NCBI GenBank assembly: GCA_017590115.1
Contig: JAGGNK010013114.1
Coordinates: 3,328,992 to 3,392,991 of the forward strand
Origin: Montifringilla adamsi
Lineage: Eukaryota; Chordata; Aves; Passeriformes; Passeridae
Direction of reading: 5' to 3'
Length of the DNA: 64,000 bases
Under the pieces are notes generated by a model. That model saw only the letters and a program-made list of their open reading frames with translations. It searched no databases and was not told where the DNA came from. Positions 13,201 to 23,760 of the stretch are shown one piece after another. The translations under genes and the position numbers were made by a program. The first letter of the stretch is position 1; the number at the start of each line of letters is the position of its first letter.

Positions 13201-14682
13201 TAATATTCCCTAGCCCTGCAACAACACTGATAGTAAACACTTTCTATTTATTAAAAATAAAGTATAAATCTGCAAGGGGCTGCAAGGCAATGAGTGGGCT
13301 CCACTATTATGTAATGCGTAGGATCACATAATGAATGACTTTAATGTCAAAAATCTGGACCAAGTCTGTTGCAAACAAAACACATGATACAAAGGCCTAT
13401 AGTTCTTAGAAGGCGGTAGAAAGGAAATTATATATGGACATGTCTTTTATCTGCATTTAAACAGGTTTTCTGCCCTGCTTTTGTTTTGCCAGTTTGACCT
13501 GAATCTACAAACCAATGAAGAAATGAAAGGACAGAACATACCAGCTGGCATGATCTGTTTATTTCACATCAGTGCTACACTTTGGGGTAGGTTGTAGCTG
13601 AAAAATAATAAAGAAGACCATTATTATAATTTTTATTAAGAAGAGGTAGTGAATTCAAACACTGTTTATTAATGATAAAAAATCAATTTTGGGTAATGTA
13701 AAACACTTCTGAAGCCAAAGACTGCTTGTCAGGTTGCTGCATGGATGGCTGTGGCCATTGAGCCCCCAGACTGTTACCTGCCAGTATTTCTGTCCCACTG
13801 GCTCAGCAGGGAGTGCTTTTCAGTTCAGACTGAAAATAATTTGCATCAAATTGGCTGACTTTGCATTGAGAAGACTAAGGAAAAGTCATTTGGATTGTTC
13901 TGCCAGATGAGCTAGAGACAGCATCAGAATGTCTGAGAAGGCAGCTGCCCCTGGGCACTCACTACCAGCCTAACAGGTTGTCTGACCTTGGCCAAGAAGT
14001 CAACGTGATGATGCTAAGTCAATGTAGTCAGAGATAAATTTAAAATTGCTCTTGCATGCTAGCAAGGCCTAACTTAAATTTTGACAGAAATTAGATGCTA
14101 CCACTTCTGTCAATTTGTGGAATGCACACCTCAGTTATCTCAAGGGGCTGAGACAGAACTTCCTCATCCTGTCTGTGGTGGCAAAGCTGTTTCAAGAAGT
14201 TCTGTCCTTCCCACCAGCTGCAGAGCCATGTCTTTTTTCCCTGTGATGGTACAACTGCTTGGCACTGTGTGGTGGTGGTTGGTAACATGGGGTGTTGCAG
14301 CATGGCACTGTGAATGTTTGAAAGTGTAGGAAGCTGCGGCTCAAAAGGCTTTTGATGTCTTATGTGGAAAATATGCGATTCAAGGTGTGGAAGCACATTT
14401 GAAGCTCAGGTGGTTAGGTGGCAGTGTGCTGATTTGAGTATGTAGGTGCTTACTTGGAATTCCTATGTTAACTGATCAGAAATTCAAAGAGCAGAGCTCT
14501 GTGTTATAATCCTGATTAAACTGAATGGACACCCTTGCTGTCCCAAGAGACTCATGTGACAGAAAAGTCATGAAAGAGACATTGGCACACCTGCAAGAGC
14601 ATTTTTTTGTCAGGGATAAAGAGGTGAAGAAATATACTTGTAGACTGGATTAAACTTACTCATTTGTACTTACGGGCTTTAG
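10286..14682. other. Region upstream of the first recognised HHLA2 exon
   Basis: No confident gene is seen. The HHLA2 promoter, 5' UTR and signal-peptide exon are expected here on the plus strand. The best weak candidate is an ATG at 12938 with a short hydrophobic run (MSLLLLCI) and a mediocre phase-1 GT about 58 nt later. I do not call it. The rest is AT-rich unique sequence. Confidence 0.4.
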
Positions 14683-15003
14683 GTTTTACGGAACAGGAAG
14701 AAGTAACAGGGCTGTTTTCTGAGGATTGCATCCTCCCTTGTCGTTTCCCACCTGGACATGATGAAGTAATTCACTGGAGCAAAGAGAACAGAAATGTGCA
14801 CAGTTACTACCAGCAGAAGGATCATCTGGAAGAACAAGATCTACATTACAGACTCAGAACACACCTTTTCCATGAGAACATCCCTAGTGGAAATGCCTCC
14901 TTGAAACTTAGTGACCTGACCATGACTGATGAGGGCTCTTATACCTGCTACGTGGGAACAGCACAATATCAAACAGAAGTGGAAGTGCAGCTACGTGTAA
15001 AAG
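14683..15003 (+). CDS. HHLA2: HHLA2 exon, first IgV domain
   Basis: 321 nt, phase 1 at both ends, acceptor ggctttag and donor gtcagt. The domain runs from FTEQEEVTGLFSEDCILPC to EVEVQLRVK. The B-strand region reads CILPC, the core Trp is in VIHW, and the F-strand is YTCYVG. One N-glycosylation site is seen (NAS). The human protein, from memory, has ILPSS here, so the bird keeps a Cys that human lacks. Confidence 0.95.
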
Positions 15004-18000
15004 GTCAGTATGGCATCAAAAACCCTTGGATCACACCACCGCAAATGGAATGGCACCAATAGATTTCCTTGTGTTGTTTCTCCCATGGAACCAAAATCCT
15101 CCAACCCAGCAGAGCACCTTTTGGGCCTGATGGTGTTATGCAGCAGGTTTTTTTCTCTGGTGAAATATTGCAACAAGGATTTGAAAATTTTAGTGCAGCA
15201 CTTGTTTTCATAACCTACTGCACCCTGATTTCTAAGGGCTAATTATGTGGTACAGATAATGTGGCTTCTCAGAACAGTACAAACCTTGGCCTTGTAAGCA
15301 GCTGTGCTTTCTTCTGAAATCAAACACAGATGAAGTTTTGTTCTCGGCTATATTCATTCTCCCCAATGGCATTTCAAAAGAGTAATCACTTCAAGTTAAA
15401 AACCATTTTGTAAGTGATAGGATTTTTTTTTTAATTATTTTTTCATCTACAGCTCCTTCTTCTTATGCACTGGAATACCAAAAGACAAACACAGAAAGGA
15501 GACTGAAGTGCTATGCTTTTCTCACTTATCCAGCACCAACTATATCTTGGGTACAGGGCAGTATATCCATCCAAGAGACAGATCAGGAGGAAACTAGGAA
15601 TGGAGTTCTCTATTCTCTTAGAAGTGACAAGGACATTATAAATGTGACAGATACTTACTACTGTCATATTTATTTGGATCATGAAGTGTGGGCTGCTGAA
15701 TGGAAGATGCAAGGTAGGAATGAAATCTCTTTCAGCATTGTTACTGAATTTCACAGCTGCTTCAGAGTCAAACTAAATACAGTCTTTCTGCAATGGGGCA
15801 ACATGGATGTGGGACAGTAGAAAAGGATATACCTTTCTCTTTGAAATGCATTTGTTATGATTACAAGGCAGCATTACAAGTTGCTTCCAAGAAGCAGGAA
15901 TAAGAGGGGCTAGCTCACCCTGCTGTAAGTTGCCTTTATTCTTAACATCTTTTCTATATCAGTTTCACATTTTAAGAGGTGACTAATAAACAAATTTTAC
16001 CCTCTATCAATAAAAGAATTCTGCCCATTGGACAAAATACATGGAAACCTTAGAGAATATGTGGGTTCTGTGAGGGAGGTGAAAGTTTGCCTGCTGCTCT
16101 AGCTGCACATGATCTGTTTGATCCTTTCATTGTACTTCTCCTCACATGCATCCTTCAGTACCAGTCTGAGTGCTGGGGTGTGTGGGAATGGAGAGCAGCA
16201 AACAGTCTGCATTTTAGTGAACAGCAGCTAATTTTTTTTAGTTAAGGAAAAGCAGGACTATGAAATTTCAACTCTGCTTTGTCTTCCTCCTGAATTTCAT
16301 TGGAAATTCAGTTCGAGTAGATAAATGGTGGTTTTCAACCTCTCTCTTAGGAAATACTTTTAATTGAAGGAAGACCAATGCAAGAGCAGTTCTCTTGTGC
16401 GATGTGCATGGATGCTTCCATCATCCTGATTACCCCCTAAAGTGTATCCAGACACTCTCAGTTCCTAACCTACTGCATAAGCTCCAGAATAACAGAGCAG
16501 TTTTTAATTTACATGGAATAGTTTACAATATGGAAGGTTTCAAGTATGCCATCATAGTAGCTACCAAAGGCACTATGTCTCTTTTGTTATCTATGCCTGA
16601 TCCACAAGAGAAAAAGGTACATTCCATTACACATGTAGTTGCATTTCCCTGCATCCATCTAACCCCTCAGTAGAATATTTTGAAAACAAATTGCTCTCCT
16701 TTTTTTCTATAATAGCAGTGTGGGGTACAATTCTGATTTTTTTGTCTTCATGATTTTTCAGCCCTACACCTTTGTTCATTAAACCCCCCTCCCCAGAAAT
16801 CAAGTGTAGTTATACCATGTCAAAATAATCTATTATGTTCCTCTCTAGCTGACTGCCAGCCACCACTCCTGTCAAATCCCTGCTGTCAAATCCGTAGTTG
16901 TGCTATGATGTTAATTTCTCTTATATTAGTATTTTATATATTAGTTGTTAATTCCACTTACCTGCCTTCTCCTTCCCTTTCCTGGTTTTTTAAAGCTATT
17001 TATTAATTGTTAAATGTTCAACATGGACAAGTAAAGTATTAAGTTCACCATAACTAAAAGTTATTTCTAACTACATACCATCTTTTTGTTCTTTTAGTTA
17101 AATTATGTTGTGTTTTATCTTTTTGCTTCAGATGTGCAGTTATCTGATCAGTTCCATTTTCACTCAGCTCCCAGCATGCAGAATTTCCTGCTGTTTTACA
17201 CAGTAACCTAGACTAGACTGACTCACTTCTATTAATGAGCCCCTCAATTAGAGGAAAAATAGCCAAATCTTTAAAAAAAGGATATTCATAAATATTGCCA
17301 ATACCAATTAGATTTTTTAGTGTAAGATAGGCGTGTTTTTAAAATCTTCAGATGCTTCCAGAAACATACTGTGATATTTGAATGCAATATCTAAGTAGTG
17401 AAATATGTTTTTGTATTTGTTCATGGTAGTATCAAACCTAAGAAAAAAAAATCAGAAAATGTCAAAATAACCTTTACAGTATTTTCCAAAAAAAGTGCAA
17501 AGAGCTCTTTATGTGTTTCAGACCACCTGCCTAAGGTGGAAGGAGAGAGCACCATAATTCCTTGTGAACATGGCCATGACCCTGCAAGCACTGATGGTTT
17601 CAGTGTTGTCTGGACATTACACAGAAATGCAGTGACCTCAGTCCTGGCCTCCTTCAATGGCACATCTCACTCTCACCAGCCTCGAGTCCAGGTTAACGAA
17701 AATGACTTTTCACTGAGGTTGGATCATCTTACTGCAGGCGACAGTGGAGAATATCTGTGTAATATTTCAACACCTCTCTACACAAAACTTGCTGTGACAA
17801 CTTTGCACGTCGGTAAGTTGCCACTCTTTGCATTTCAGAGGATGAGGACCAGTTAGGACAACGCACAGCCGAAGAGTCAGTCAGAAATCTCAAAAATAAT
17901 CATTACATAAAAAGAATCAATACTACGAGAATGAGTTAAAAACTAGTCATGGAAACAGCTCTAGAGTTCAGAATATACCCCTTGGGGGGGACATGGGCTC

Positions 18001-20916
18001 CACTGGAAGATGCTTTTCTCTGTGAATGTCTTCAGCCTTCATTACATGAATTGGGTGAGAATGCAGTGGGACGGCAGGGATGGCTGTTTGCCAGCTCTCG
18101 GTACGCTGATGCAACATGCACTTACTTTTGTGTCATTTGGTGTGATTGGTACAGTTGGGTGGAAGAGAGACATATTTTATTTTTGTTGGTTCAGGGGAAA
18201 AAAAAAGTTACCAAATGTTTATTTAAAGACTAGAAGTTTATTTTTTCAGTCAGCAGCTTATTGTGGCAATGGTTATAAAATCAGTCTTCAGTTGCCACCA
18301 ACTGCTCTCATAGCTGAGGACACAGCAGGGCTCTCAGAATTCTGTCCTAAATGCTCTGCTGACAGCAAACATAGCTTTCAATGTAGCAGAGAGATGATGG
18401 GAAGCCCAAAGCTTGTGGTATAAGTTTGGCTGCAGAAGAAAGCTTGTTGAGAACACAGTTGTTATTTTCAAAGCTTTAATTCTACGCAGCAAGCCTTTTT
18501 TAGACCTGGAGATATATATATGTTTAAATGCATGCCTGTGTTTTTATGAGCTATAGTAAATTCCCAGCTGTGAAATCTTACTTGCAGTTATTCCGTTAAC
18601 AGTAGCACACACACATTTCACACAATTACATACAATCACAAAAAAATTGAGAACTAATAGAGGGCACCTCTTCTAAACAAAGAAGAGAACTTGAAGCAAG
18701 CCTGTAAGACATGAAAAATAGAGACAACGTAACAGAAAAGGGGGTAGAATAAGTAATAATAACTACAGATGAGGAGCTTTGTGGCTTTCAGTACAGCCTG
18801 AAAGCAGATAAGTGGCTGGAGACAGTAGGGAACGGGCTATCCACGTTGGATAGCAGCCATAGCACAGCAGCTGCTGAGCCATCAGAAGGGTTTCCAAGGG
18901 CCACTGGAAGAAGGCTTTTGAGGGAAAAAAGAGATTTACAGTCATCTCTCTGGCTTAAGGAAGAGTTGCAGCTTAAAGCTGCTCTTCTAAAGGAATTTAC
19001 AAGATGTAAACATAGGTCTGCATGTGGTTACAAAGTCAAGCTAAAGGCAATGACTAGATTAAATGCTCTGTTTTAGCAGTTCTTATTTTTAGCTCTTTTC
19101 CAGAGATCCATAGGAAGTTTCCAGAGGAATGTAGAATTTTTCAAATTCTTTGGACAAGACACAGCAGGGGAAAGACAACCTGAGGTAGAAGAGTCCTAGA
19201 GTTCTTGTGACAGTTTGGTGCTGTGCAGAGGTTTCTTCTAGGTGGGCTTTAATCTCCTGTGGAATCCATGGTTATCACTCATCTCAGGATTTCTTGTGTC
19301 CACCTGGATTGCATGGTTGCACTATGAAGCTGTGCAATGTTTCAGATTGAAGTTGCAAAGATTTTGCAGCAGGAGTCATGAAATTTATGATCCAGGCTGG
19401 ATAACATTTACAGAGCTGCTCTACTGTAAATCAGCAGTGCTGATGGCACTGAGCACCATACCTGGAGACAGTGCCCAGCACACTGGGCAGCTGATTGGTT
19501 TTAAATGGGACTTGTGTTAAGAAATTGTCAAATCCTGTCCCGTGAGCATGGGAATTTGCTATCAACACAACTAAATATAATAATCTGCTTTCAGCTATTC
19601 ACACGTCAGTAAAGCATCACTTCAAAGTCTTACAGTATGAGTCAAGTAACTTGAACATTGTTGTCTGTGTCTGTTTCCTTTTAATGTTTCTTTCTCCCTA
19701 AATCATACCTTTTAGATTATAAATAAGAAAAAAAAAATCATAGCTTTGATATATTTATTGAACAATAAGCACTTTTTTGTACTTGTATTTTTAAAGAAAA
19801 TTCAGGTATCACTGGGAAAAGTGTGTGGGGAGTACTTGGTGCAGTGGCAATAGCAGTGGCAATAGCAGTGGTACTTTGCTATCTCAAGGTATGTACAATC
19901 ATTAGAGTACTTATTTTTTAAGTTGATAACAAGCCCCTCAAGATCTGAAGAAGAGTTTTAGCCAAACTTCGGAACTTTAAAAAAATTGGTAATCAGTAGC
20001 TGTAGCTAGACAGTTGTGATTAAACAACTGTGTTGTTAACATTGTTTGCTAGGCTGATCTTCTGTTTTAAGAAAAAGGGAAGGCAATCCCAATGTGAACA
20101 GACTGTCTGGACAAAGGGCACCAGCAGTAAAGTCAAAAGAACTGAGCAGTAAGTGGGGAAAGGTAATTCTGGCAGTGGGAGATTGAAACCCATTGACCAC
20201 CTCCTCAAAATGGACCCCCAACTCAAATTGAAGGGAAGTACCTAAATCCAGACCTTGAATGTTTGTCTGAAGATTTTGTCACAGTCTGAATTTAATAAGC
20301 ATCAGGAGACATTTTATGGGTACCATGAGGTACAGCAAAAATACATGAGAAAGAAAACTCTGAAATATTATGCCTCAGTCTTTTTTCATTTTTCTCTCTA
20401 CACAGAGATTCACTTGCATGCTGCTTATTAAACAGTTGTAACATGCTTTAGACGTGATAATACACATTGAGATGCAGTTGTCTAAACAATTTAAGCAAGA
20501 TTAAGTTATCTTGGAACCTGTTGGGCTGTCAAACATAATCAGAGAAAGTGGAACAGTTGACAGGTTAATTCAGCTCTGGTTACATTGATGGAGGACTAGA
20601 TGGAAAAACCAGGAATGTTTGTGCACTGTTGTGTGGATGCTTATTTTACTCAGATAAAACTAAAATGGAAAATGCTGACTTATCTTTATGTTGAGTGTGA
20701 CTTGTTCCCCCACTAGGGGATTAATTTTGCACATCAGTAGTTCTTATAAGTATTTTTATTTTGTCTAGAAAAAAAGGAAGAGAGGAGTCGTATGAACACC
20801 TTGACATACAGGAAGAAAATAGCTCTCTGCACACAGATACTACTGACACTGGTGATGAACAAAGAGGTCCTCCACCTTCCCCTTTGAGTTACAGTAAGAG
20901 CCACATGGAAATGTGA
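14683..20916 (+). CDS. HHLA2: HHLA2 (B7-H7 / B7 family ligand), signal-peptide exon not identified
   Basis: HHLA2 is a type I membrane protein of the B7 family that signals to T and NK cells through TMIGD2 and KIR3DL3 in mammals. Exons read here are 14683-15003 (IgV), 15453-15713 (IgC-like), 17522-17812 (second IgV), 19797-19888 (transmembrane) and 20769/20785-20916 (tail, TGA at 20914-20916). The Ig exons are all bounded by phase-1 GT-AG introns, as in the immunoglobulin superfamily. The match to human HHLA2 is clear in VIHW, HSYY, HLEEQD, GNASL, DEGSYTCYVGTA and SGEYLCNIS. The three-domain V-C-V layout is characteristic of HHLA2, and the position between IFT57 and MYH15 confirms it. Introns 15004-15452, 15714-17521, 17813-19796 and 19889-20768 show nothing recognisable. 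The tail junction has a frame problem, described separately. The 5' end is missing. Confidence 0.92.
15453..15713 (+). CDS. HHLA2: HHLA2 exon, IgC-like domain
   Basis: 261 nt, phase 1 at both ends, acceptor catctacag and donor gtagga. It encodes APSSYALEYQ then RRLKCYAFLTYPAPTISWV and the F-strand TDTYYCHIYL. Both Cys and the core Trp are present, with one N-glycosylation site (NVT). Confidence 0.93.
17522..17812 (+). CDS. HHLA2: HHLA2 exon, second IgV domain
   Basis: 291 nt, phase 1 at both ends, acceptor atgtgtttcag and donor gtaagt. It encodes DHLPKVEGESTIIPC, then SVVWTLHRNAVTSVLASF and DSGEYLCNISTPLY. Canonical Cys-Trp-Cys are present, with N-glycosylation sites NGT and NIS. The open frame continues upstream into the intron to 17398 by chance. 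Confidence 0.94.
19797..19888 (+). CDS. HHLA2: HHLA2 exon, stalk and transmembrane helix
   Basis: 92 nt, phase 1 to 0, acceptor tttttaaag and donor gtatgt. It encodes ENSGITGKSV and then a hydrophobic span, WGVLGAVAIAVAIAVVLCYL, ending in Lys. The span is built partly from a repeated GCAGTGGCAATA word. It suits a single-pass type I anchor. Confidence 0.88.
20769..20916 (+). CDS. HHLA2: HHLA2 exon, cytoplasmic tail (entry frame uncertain)
   Basis: The long open frame encodes ESYEHLDIQEENSSLHTD and ends SYSKSHMEM-stop at 20914-20916. It includes YEHL, a YxxL motif. The upstream transmembrane exon ends in phase 0, but the first acceptor (AG at 20767-20768) followed by seven A residues enters the wrong frame and would give KKRKRGVV-stop. 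The frame is restored if the A run has six bases, if the AG at 20783-20784 is used, or if an unseen small exon lies between. I list the span from the first acceptor. Confidence 0.7.
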
Positions 20917-21057
20917 TTTTCTGAGCAACACTAATGGACAAATGGGGAGGAAGAAAAGTCAATGGACACTTGTATGTGAAAAGTCATGGAGCAGGGCATC
21001 TCACCCCCCACATGAGCTTATCTGTTGCTTTTTAACTGGTGAGTTAACTCAAACCAT

Positions 21058-21694
21058 GTGGGCTACCCGGGCTGGTCCTGACGGGGTGTCCACAAATCCG
21101 AACGGGTTTCCCTGGGCACTGCGTCCAGTTCCCGCAGCCAACCTTCCGCCCGTGCCCAGATGTCGTAATAAAGTGTCCTCACCAACGAGTGACAGGAGCA
21201 CTCGCTGTACGACAGTTCACCAGAGTTTATTGCAGGAGAATCCGAGGGTACAGACGTCGTGGAGGGGGCAGGAAGGATCAGGTGATGGAAGGAGGAGATG
21301 GGAAAGAAGTAGGGTGACAGCTGCTGGTGAGGGAATCAGGGACAGTGAACTAGGAGCTGATCACACAGCAGCTGCCAGGCAAGCCTGAGAGCTGTGGCAA
21401 AAAGCCCTCCCAGTGGGGGTGGATACAACTGGGATATATAAACTGGGGAGGGCTAGGAGGGGTCAGGGTACAGTTCAGCCAATGGGAAGGTAGGACAGGG
21501 GAGAAGTTGGGATGGTGTAATGTAGAACAGACCAATAAGAAGCAGGAAGGAAGTGATAAGAACTGGGGAGAACCAATAACAAAGCTGAGGTTACAGAACT
21601 TTCTAGAAAGTGGAGATGACTGACACGTGGTTATTTGCTTGTGGGAGTGAAGGATCATGGGAAAGTGAGCCACTCTCTCATCCTGAGTTACACA
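21058..21694 (-). mobile_element. Solo LTR in minus orientation downstream of HHLA2
   Basis: Read on the minus strand this block has several ATTGG (inverted CCAAT) boxes, a TATA-like TTTATATATCCC near 21434-21445, a GCAATAAACTC polyadenylation signal at 21226-21231 and an end in AGCCCACA at 21058. That order is LTR U3-R-U5. The 5' boundary (TGTGTAACTCAGG at about 21694) is a guess, and I found no matching target-site duplication. No retroviral genes accompany it. Confidence 0.65.
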
Positions 21695-22112
21695 TAGGAA
21701 TCTTCCCATGGCATCCCAGGAGTGCTGTCCCCAGCACCGACTCCCACAAAACCAGACAGAGCTGTCTTGTAGTGAGTTATTTTGGCACCATGGGATTATC
21801 ATCTGGAAAGACAAACTGGAATTCTGACTGACAAACACCTGCTTTTACAAACTATGTAAGCTACACCAAACTTTGACAAATCAGAAATCTTCTGCACATT
21901 TTCCTGGAAACGTGGAGTTTCTCCTCAGAGCAGGGACGCCTGTTTTGCGGTTATTCCTCTGGAGGCTGAGGGTTTTTTTTTTGCTAGTTTTAATATAGGT
22001 ACATTGATATCATGCACTGTTTTGTGTAATCTACTGGTAGTTCTTTTGTTTTATACTGTGTCAGAATTAACTCAGGTTAAGACCTTTCATGTGTTACCTC
22101 CTGTCTCTGTTC

Positions 22113-22118
22113 AATAAA
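22113..22118 (+). terminator. Candidate polyadenylation signal AATAAA for HHLA2
   Basis: A canonical AATAAA lies about 1.2 kb after the HHLA2 stop, on the gene's strand. It could equally belong to a repeat. An alternative is the AATAAA at 21167-21172. Confidence 0.35.
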
Positions 22119-22338
22119 TAACTCATTTTATAAATACACCTGATCTGCCATCCTTAGAACTTGCGGGCTAGAGCGATTTCTTAAATTTAAGCTGTTGCCA
22201 AAAATCTGAGGCTAAGGCAAGGCTTCTGTGAAGCTCCCATTTGACTTGTCCTGTGGCAAGTCAATATGCAAAACTGGATTTCCTAAAGGGACAAAGAAGT
22301 TTCCAGAGAAGAAATCACTACATTTTGAGGGGTTTTGG

Positions 22339-22358
22339 TTTTTTTTTTTTTTTTTTTT
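22339..22358 (+). repeat. T homopolymer tract
   Basis: About 20 consecutive T residues preceded by GGGGTTTTGG. It is simple sequence in the HHLA2-MYH15 intergenic space. Confidence 0.9.
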
Positions 22359-22599
22359 CAGGGTGAGGGGAAGAGAGCTTACTGGTTTTCATTTCATTTA
22401 GTATTTTATTTTAAAGACCATGTCTGCTGTCGACAGTGGCAAGTCTGAGCCCCACAGAGTGCGCTGGGCTGGCAGTGGTGGGGGAGCAGAGAAGTGTCCA
22501 AGTGGGAACAGCTGTGGGGAACAAAACAGTGGCAGACTGAGGTGTGAGAAACTGAATGCTGCCAAACACAGCCTAGCACAGCGGTCTGGAAAATGGGCC

Positions 22600-23086
22600 G
22601 TGTGACATGGACGGTCCAGCTTTTGGGGGTTTATCCATCATTGTTCTCCATTGTCTTGGGCTTAGGGATAGGAAATGTTAGCTGTGGGAGCCTCCCCCAC
22701 CTGCTTTTGTCCTGGGGGCCACATGGTGTGTGGGAATGGCTGCCACCTTGTCTTAGTCTGGAAAAACACGTGGAGCCGGCAGCACTGGAATGGCTGCCAT
22801 CTTGTCCTTGTCCCAGGGGACCACATGGACATGACCTATGGGGAGTGTCTGCCATCTTGTCTTTGTCCCAGTAGCCACATAGAACTAAGTTGAAGTAGTG
22901 AACACATTTATGTGGGTAAAGCATCTCTTCTTGTATACTTTTGTTATTTACATTGTTGCTCTTTGCTTTCAGTAAATTATCTCAACCCACAGTCTCTGCT
23001 TTTGTCTCTCTTACTAGAAAGGGGTGGGGGGAAGGGGAGTGGCTTATTTGGAGTTTAATTTTCTGGCTGGTGTTAAACCACCAGGG
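22600..23086 (+). mobile_element. LTR fragment (3' part clear, 5' limit uncertain)
   Basis: The end of the block (about 22920-23086) carries the avian ERV LTR signature: a CAGTAAATTATCTCAACCCA segment, a G-rich GGGGTGGGGGGAAGGGGAGTG run and the terminus GGCTGGTGTTAAACCACCAG. The 5' limit is a guess and the minisatellite sits inside. Family recognised from memory. Confidence 0.55.
22684..22890 (+). repeat. Degenerate minisatellite, about four units of roughly 50 bp
   Basis: Units share the core TGCCATCTTGTCTTTGTCCC followed by CCACATGG-like words. The cores lie near 22695, 22741, 22795 and 22850. Unit lengths are similar and divergence is marked. It may lie within the LTR block that ends at about 23086. 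Confidence 0.75.
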
Positions 23087-23360
23087 ACCAGCTCCCTGTT
23101 TAAAGGCAGGAAAGATTGAAGAAAATTCTTTATTTCTGAGCCAGAGGAAGGTGTCCCTTGACGCCATCTCCTGTGCTTGTCCTGCAGCTGGCAAAGAGAA
23201 GTCCCTTGATTGGTGGTAGTGGAAGCTTATAAATTGACTGTTCATATGGAAATCTTTACTTTCTCTTCTCCAAAACTCAGGGTCCTACAGGCAGGACAAA
23301 TGGAAGCGGGGTTTTCCCAGCTTTAATGGCTGTCCCTTCCACAGGTTCAATCTGTGCTGC

Positions 23361-23760
23361 TGTCCTGGTTCCAGCCAGGACAGGGTTATTTTTTTGCAAT
23401 AGCCATGAGGGGATATGACCAGAACCCTAATGTTATTTGATGCCACCCCACTTCATTGGGGTGGGGGTGGGGAGAGGGACTGTCTGTGTGGTAAAATGGG
23501 TTCCTTCAAGGAGGGGTCCATGGTGAGCATTTCTGCATGTGCATCGCCCTCTCTTTTGTATACTTTTTTTTTTGTTACTATCGTTGCTGTTACTATTAAT
23601 TTTCTTATCTCATTGCTGTTTCCAGGAAATTGTTCTTAGCCCGTGATTTTTCACAGTTTGTGCTTTCAGCTCCCAACTCCATTCCAGCAGTGGGAAGGGG
23701 GAAGGGGAGGGGGAGCAAGAGAGTGGCAGTGTGGTTTGAGAGTGAAGGGAGAAGTACTGT
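23361..23760 (+). mobile_element. Degraded solo LTR, plus orientation
   Basis: It begins TGTCCTGGTTCCAGCCAGGA, continues with ATATGACCAGAACCCTAATG and ends with a CTCATTGCTGTTTCCAGGAA segment, a G-rich run and GTGTGGTTTGAG. These are the 5' and 3' landmarks of a common avian ERV LTR. No open frames of interest are present. Confidence 0.65.

Larger units (their letters stand above)
20917..22120 (+). other. HHLA2: Probable HHLA2 3' UTR, interrupted by a minus-strand LTR
   Basis: No coding sequence follows the HHLA2 stop. Plus-strand AATAAA signals occur at 21167-21172 (inside the antisense LTR) and at 22113-22118. Either could end the transcript. That this is UTR is inferred from position only. 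Confidence 0.4.

Noticed and set aside
14229..14329. Trp-rich short frame as a HHLA2 signal peptide
   Set aside because: It is poor as a signal sequence and its GT donor is in the wrong phase for the exon at 14683.
17398..17521. Open frame extending upstream of the second HHLA2 IgV exon
   Set aside because: A strong acceptor at 17520-17521 and phase agreement place the exon start at 17522. The upstream part is intron.
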